DNA from: Candidatus Saccharibacteria bacterium UBA5145
GTDB lineage: Bacteria; Patescibacteriota; Saccharimonadia; Saccharimonadales; UBA4665
Direction of reading: 5' to 3'
Assembly: GCA_002413865.1 (NCBI GenBank)
Contig: DHXX01000017.1
Span: forward strand, 28,184-43,141
DNA: 14,958 nucleotides
The notes beneath the pieces were generated by a model. That model did no database searches. It was not told the DNA's origin and was given only the letters and a program-made list of their open reading frames with translations. The translations under genes and the position numbers were made by a program. Numbering within the stretch: the stretch's first letter is position 1; each line of letters opens with the position of its first letter. Positions 12,463-14,958 of this stretch are shown one piece after another.

Positions 12463-13056
12463 TTAGGCGAGTTCGCCGAGAGCGATACGCGCGAAGCGGC
12501 GGACGACAATGTTTTCACCGAGGCGGGCGTTGTGGTCTTTGACGTAGTCACCAACGGTGATGTCAGGGTTTTTGACAAAGGGCTGGTCGAGCAGGCAGCG
12601 CTCCGCGAAGTGCTTCTTGAGCTGGCCGTCGACGATTTTTTCGATCATATCGGCCGGCTTGCCGTCGGCCGTTGCCTTGTCGGTGAATTCAGCCTTGGCG
12701 CGGGCTTGCTCGGCGGCTGGAATTTCATCGGCGCTCAGGTATTGAGGGGCCGAAGCGGCGATGTGCATGGCGACGTCTTTGACGAGAGTGGTGAAGATTT
12801 CATTGCGCGCCACGAAGTCGGTCTCACAGTTAATTTCGACGAGGACGCCGATGCGACTGTCGTGGTTATAGGTACCGACGACACCGGCTCGCGCTTCGCG
12901 CTCGCCGCGCTTATCGGCCTTGGTGAGGCCTTTTTTGCGCATCGCTTCGAGGGCTTTGTCAAAGTCGCCGTTGGCGGCTTGCAGAGCCGCTTTGGCGTCG
13001 GTCAGGCCGACACCGGTTAAGTCTTTGAGTCGCTTGATTTCGGTAATATCTGCCAT
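12463..13056 (-). CDS. tsf: Elongation factor Ts, short form
   Basis: EF-Ts is the guanine-nucleotide exchange factor that recharges EF-Tu. The N-terminal UBA-like domain, MADITEIKRLKDLTGVGLTD and DAKAALQAANGDFDKALEAM, is typical. The core contains the EF-Tu-contacting TDFVARNE motif. At 197 residues it is short compared with about 280 in E. coli and close to the single-core forms of Thermus and many reduced-genome bacteria. The C-terminus still ends in the usual GENIVVRRFARIALGE segment. The start has a TAGGAGA site about 6 nt upstream. It follows rpsB by 196 nt, a gap filled by a family B palindromic repeat, in the near-universal rpsB-tsf order. Confidence 0.96.
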   Translation of the reverse strand: MADITEIKRLKDLTGVGLTDAKAALQAANGDFDKALEAMRKKGLTKADKRGEREARAGVVGTYNHDSRIGVLVEINCETDFVARNEIFTTLVKDVAMHIAASAPQYLSADEIPAAEQARAKAEFTDKATADGKPADMIEKIVDGQLKKHFAERCLLDQPFVKNPDITVGDYVKDHNARLGENIVVRRFARIALGELA

Positions 13057-13081
13057 AAAATTCTCCTATTATTTCCCTACT

Positions 13082-13238
13082 TGTCATCCCAGCGCAGGCT
13101 AGGATCCAATCAAAAAGGAATTCTTTATTATTTACTGGGTTCCAGCTGGAGCCTGTGCTGAACTTGATTCAGTGCTGGAATGACATATTTAAGCAATTTC
13201 TGTAAGTGGACGGGGTCCTGAAACTAGTTCAGGATGAC
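13082..13238. repeat. Palindromic repeat, family B, copy 1, in the rpsB-tsf gap
   Basis: The stretch starts TGTCATCCCAGCGCAGGCT and reaches an inverted end GTGCTGGAATGACA at 13185. Internal AGCCTGTGCTG also pairs with CAGCGCAGGCT. Right after it a second hairpin, TCCTGAA-ACTAG-TTCAGGA (13216-13234), ends in GGATGAC. The end sequence TGTCATYCCAGCG matches the family B copy at 14704-14816. Between rpsB and tsf it could attenuate transcription or stabilise the rpsB mRNA. Confidence 0.65.
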
Positions 13239-13252
13239 GCGTTGGAAAAGCT

Positions 13253-14002
13253 TTACTTCTTTGGAGCGACGGGCTCTTCGGCGTCGGCTTTGTCGTCACC
13301 GGCTTTTTTGGCGGCCTGGGCCTTGCCTTCTTCGATGGCAGCCTTGATGTAGTCGGCGATCAATTGAATTGTCTTGATGGCGTCGTCGTTGGCCGGAATC
13401 GCGTATTTAACTAGACTAGGATCCGAGTTAGTGTCGGTGATAGCGACGATCGGTATGCTCAGCTTGGTCGCTTCGCGAACGGCGTTGGTGTCGTGGGTAA
13501 TGTCAACCACGAAAACCGCGCCGAGGCGACTATTCATGTCCTTAATACCGCCGTAGAGGATGTTCATGGCGTCGATTTCTTCTTGAAAGCGCTGGACTTC
13601 GAGCTTGTTGTACTTGGCAGCCAGTTCACCAGAAGCCATGCGTTCTTCGAGGTCCTTGACGTGCTTGACGCGGCCACCGATGGTGTTGACGTTGGTCAGC
13701 ATGCCACCGAGCCAACGCTCCGTAACGTATGGCATGTTGGTGTCTTCGGCCAGTTTTTTGATGATGTCTTGGCTTTGGCGCTTGGTACCAACCAGCAGAA
13801 TCTGCTTGCCGTGGGCCGTGACTTCGGTAATAAAGTTGAGGGCGATCTCGAGGTTCACGACCGTTTTAGTCAGGTCGATAATGTGGGTACCGCCACGCTT
13901 GGAGTGGATGTACTGCGCCATTTTAGGGTGCCAGCGGCTGGTCTTGTGACCGAAGTGCGCCCCGGCTTCTAATAGTTTTTTGATGTCGACATTGGTCGCC
14001 AT
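13253..14002 (-). CDS. rpsB: Small ribosomal subunit protein S2
   Basis: S2 binds the back of the 30S subunit between head and body and is needed for S1 binding and initiation. The 249-residue protein shows the standard family signatures: KLLEAGAHFGHKTSRWHPKM near the N-terminus, QILLVGTKRQSQDIIKKLAE, and YVTERWLGGMLTN. The IPIVAITDTNSDP segment comes later in the protein. The C-terminus is a charged tail rich in Lys, Ala, Asp and Glu. The ATG at 14002 has an AAAGGA site 8 nt upstream. A good promoter about 100 nt upstream (TTGCAC, 17 nt, TATTAT) drives the rpsB-tsf unit. The leader of roughly 90 nt contains GC-rich hairpin-forming sequence and could be the site of S2 autoregulation, known in other bacteria. 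Confidence 0.98.
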   Translation of the reverse strand: MATNVDIKKLLEAGAHFGHKTSRWHPKMAQYIHSKRGGTHIIDLTKTVVNLEIALNFITEVTAHGKQILLVGTKRQSQDIIKKLAEDTNMPYVTERWLGGMLTNVNTIGGRVKHVKDLEERMASGELAAKYNKLEVQRFQEEIDAMNILYGGIKDMNSRLGAVFVVDITHDTNAVREATKLSIPIVAITDTNSDPSLVKYAIPANDDAIKTIQLIADYIKAAIEEGKAQAAKKAGDDKADAEEPVAPKK

Positions 14003-14102
14003 AGTGATGATCCTTTCTCTTCGTCAAGGGGGCTCGAGCTGCCCTGCACGGGTTGAGCTAAAGAGGAATAATTCCCAAGACTGCTTAATTAATACTTCCC
14101 AA

Positions 14103-14131
14103 ATAATAACAGATAGACTACTTCGGTGCAA
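14103..14131 (-). promoter_or_regulatory. Promoter of rpsB-tsf
   Basis: On the minus strand, -35 TTGCAC (14126-14131), a 17-nt spacer and -10 TATTAT (14103-14108) lie about 100 nt before the rpsB ATG. Confidence 0.65.
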
Positions 14132-14222
14132 GACCGGTAGACGGGGTTGAGTGGTGGCAAACGGGGCGTGCTCTCGCGCAGCAGCTCAGTCCGCTGTCCT
14201 GACTACCATTTCCTATCTACCG

Positions 14223-14251
14223 TTGACTCAACCCTAACAGGGGTGTATACT
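14223..14251 (+). promoter_or_regulatory. Promoter of rpmE
   Basis: -35 TTGACT (14223-14228), an exact 17-nt spacer and -10 TATACT (14246-14251) form a near-consensus sigma70 promoter, giving a leader of about 75 nt before the rpmE ATG. Confidence 0.75.
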
Positions 14252-14332
14252 AGCTTAGATTCACAAAAAGTTGCCTGCGGCCCCGCTCACCGCTAACCAA
14301 CTAAGCTAACCGAGCACGAGGACAAAACTGTT

Positions 14333-14701
14333 ATGAAAAAAGATTTACACCCGACTAATTACCGCCCGGTTGTGTTCGAAGACTTGAACAACGGCTTCAA
14401 ATTCTTGACGCGCTCCACGGTTGCCGCCGACGCCACCACCAAGTGGGAAGACGGCCAGGAATATCCACTCGTCAAAGTCCACATCACCAGTGCATCGCAC
14501 CCTTTCTTCACCGGTGAAGAGCGCATTCTCGACATCGAAGGTCGGGTCGATAAGTTTAAGGCCCGCTTCGCCGCTGGGGCCGCCAGCAAAGGCAAACGCG
14601 CGGCTGCCGCCCAAAAAACGGTCAAGCGCACCGCCGCCAAAATCGAAAAAGCCGAGACGCGCGCCGAAAACTCGACGGTCTCAACTAAGCCAGCAAAGTA
14701 G
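14333..14701 (+). CDS. rpmE: Large ribosomal subunit protein L31, type B, with basic C-terminal tail
   Basis: L31 bridges the 50S central protuberance and the 30S head. Residues 1-76 match the type B (RpmE2) form: MKKDLHPTNYRPVVFEDLNN, FLTRSTV, WEDGQEYPLVKVHITSASHP, FFTGEERILDIEGRVDKF. There are no cysteines, so it lacks the zinc ribbon of type A L31 and needs no zinc. A tail of about 45 residues, rich in Ala, Lys and Arg (77-122), extends it well beyond the usual 80-90 residues; tailed L31 proteins are found in several bacterial groups. A near-consensus promoter and a 75-nt leader precede it, with a weak GAGGA ribosome site about 10 nt before the ATG. A family B repeat separates it from the release-factor gene; the L31-release factor pairing is common in bacteria. 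Confidence 0.95.
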   Translation: MKKDLHPTNYRPVVFEDLNNGFKFLTRSTVAADATTKWEDGQEYPLVKVHITSASHPFFTGEERILDIEGRVDKFKARFAAGAASKGKRAAAAQKTVKRTAAKIEKAETRAENSTVSTKPAK

Positions 14702-14703
14702 AC

Positions 14704-14816
14704 TGTCATTCCAGCGAAAGCTGGAACCTAGTCAATAATAGTAGCTATTACTCACTTTCAAAATGCCTCGCTAACGCGACAGTCATAACTGGATCCTAGC
14801 TTTCGCTGGGATGACA
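14704..14816. repeat. Palindromic repeat, family B, copy 2
   Basis: Terminal inverted repeats of about 31 bp start TGTCATTCCAGCGAAAGCTG on the left; the right end reads TGTCATCCCAGCGAAAGCTA on the opposite strand. They differ at only a few positions. The central 50 nt has no coding potential. Two nucleotides after the rpmE stop, it has the build of a miniature inverted-repeat element and would form a long hairpin at the rpmE 3' end. Confidence 0.8.
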
Positions 14817-14828
14817 GGAAATGTGGAC

Positions 14829-14834
14829 TATACT
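14829..14834 (+). promoter_or_regulatory. -10 hexamer of the release-factor gene, leaderless arrangement
   Basis: TATACT ends 8 nt before the ATG at 14843, with no Shine-Dalgarno site. The region that would hold the -35 falls inside the right arm of the family B repeat. Confidence 0.45.
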
Positions 14835-14842
14835 TAAATCTT

Positions 14843-14958
14843 ATGGATGCCAAAGAACGACTTTTGCGAGCTGAGCTCATCGAACTGGATACTAAATTAC
14901 AGGATCCGGAAGTTTTTAGTGATAAGAATTATCCCAAAATCGCCAAGCGTCGCGCGGC
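14843..14958 (+). CDS. prfA: Class I peptide chain release factor, probably RF1 (C-terminus cut by window edge)
   Basis: Only the first 38 codons are visible and the frame is open to the right edge. The protein starts MDAKERLLRAELIELDTKL and continues LQDPEVFSDKNYPKIAKRRA. This matches the N-terminal helical domain of class I release factors, where a leucine-rich helix leads into a DPEVxSD-type loop. RF1 (UAA/UAG) is preferred over RF2 because RF1 commonly follows the L31 gene and because the loop lacks the DFW-type residues usual in RF2. The codon-recognition (PxT) and GGQ motifs that would settle it lie outside the window. The ATG lies 8 nt after a TATACT hexamer and lacks a Shine-Dalgarno site. 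Confidence 0.72.
   Translation, partial: MDAKERLLRAELIELDTKLQDPEVFSDKNYPKIAKRRA

Larger units (their letters stand above)
14003..14332. promoter_or_regulatory. Divergent control region between rpsB and rpmE
   Basis: These 330 nt hold the back-to-back promoters of rpsB (minus) and rpmE (plus) and their leaders; no coding sequence is supported. A 9-bp inverted repeat, GGGTTGAGT (14144-14152) and ACTCAACCC (14226-14234), joins the middle of the region to the -35 and spacer of the rpmE promoter. The remaining 14135-14222 is GC-rich without a recognised element. Confidence 0.6.

Noticed and set aside
12430..13020. A plus-strand frame of 196 codons opposite tsf
   Set aside because: It is antisense to a clear EF-Ts gene and shows the skewed composition typical of shadow frames.

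Overview
The window reads as a chromosomal segment of a streamlined bacterium, most likely a Patescibacterium close to Candidatus Saccharibacteria (TM7). The basis is the gene content and the form of the proteins: a short prolyl-tRNA synthetase without the editing insertion, a short EF-Ts of 197 residues, a lysyl-tRNA synthetase with a divergent motif 3, a zinc-free L31 with a long basic tail, and a translation gene cluster from which nucleotide and lipid synthesis genes are missing. The lineage is an inference; no 16S rRNA is present. The standard genetic code fits every gene.

Layout. From about 14.0 kb leftwards, all genes run on the minus strand. The right half is a housekeeping block: rpsB-tsf (own promoter, then a strong terminator), frr, rseP, a CPBP-family membrane protease, proS, greA and lysS. 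On the plus strand, divergent from rpsB, are rpmE (type B L31) and the start of a class I release factor gene, probably prfA. The left part (1-5.3 kb) is more accessory: two unrecognised proteins and a minimal zincin metallopeptidase, a small membrane protein, an NADPH-dependent FMN reductase-like flavoprotein, another unrecognised protein, msrA behind a long structured leader, and a HAD phosphatase that runs off the left edge.

How the genes work together. Most products serve translation: ribosomal proteins S2 and L31, EF-Ts, ribosome recycling factor, a release factor, and ProRS and LysRS. GreA helps stalled RNA polymerase. RseP and the CPBP protein are membrane proteases next to each other. 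MsrA and the flavoprotein suggest a small oxidative-stress or redox group.

Regulatory structure. Six genes (HAD, the 314-residue protein, the 220-residue protein, lysS, rseP and the release factor) have a good sigma70-type -10 hexamer 7-9 nt before the ATG and no useful Shine-Dalgarno sequence, which points to leaderless mRNAs. Other genes (msrA, greA, frr, tsf, rpsB) have ordinary Shine-Dalgarno sites. Two families of dispersed palindromic repeats occupy intergenic spaces, and a 598-nt gene-free stretch between greA and lysS holds nested inverted repeats. I found no CRISPR array, transposase, phage gene, rRNA or tRNA, and no clear new multi-gene system. The most unusual signals are the leaderless-start pattern, the msrA leader and the repeat families.
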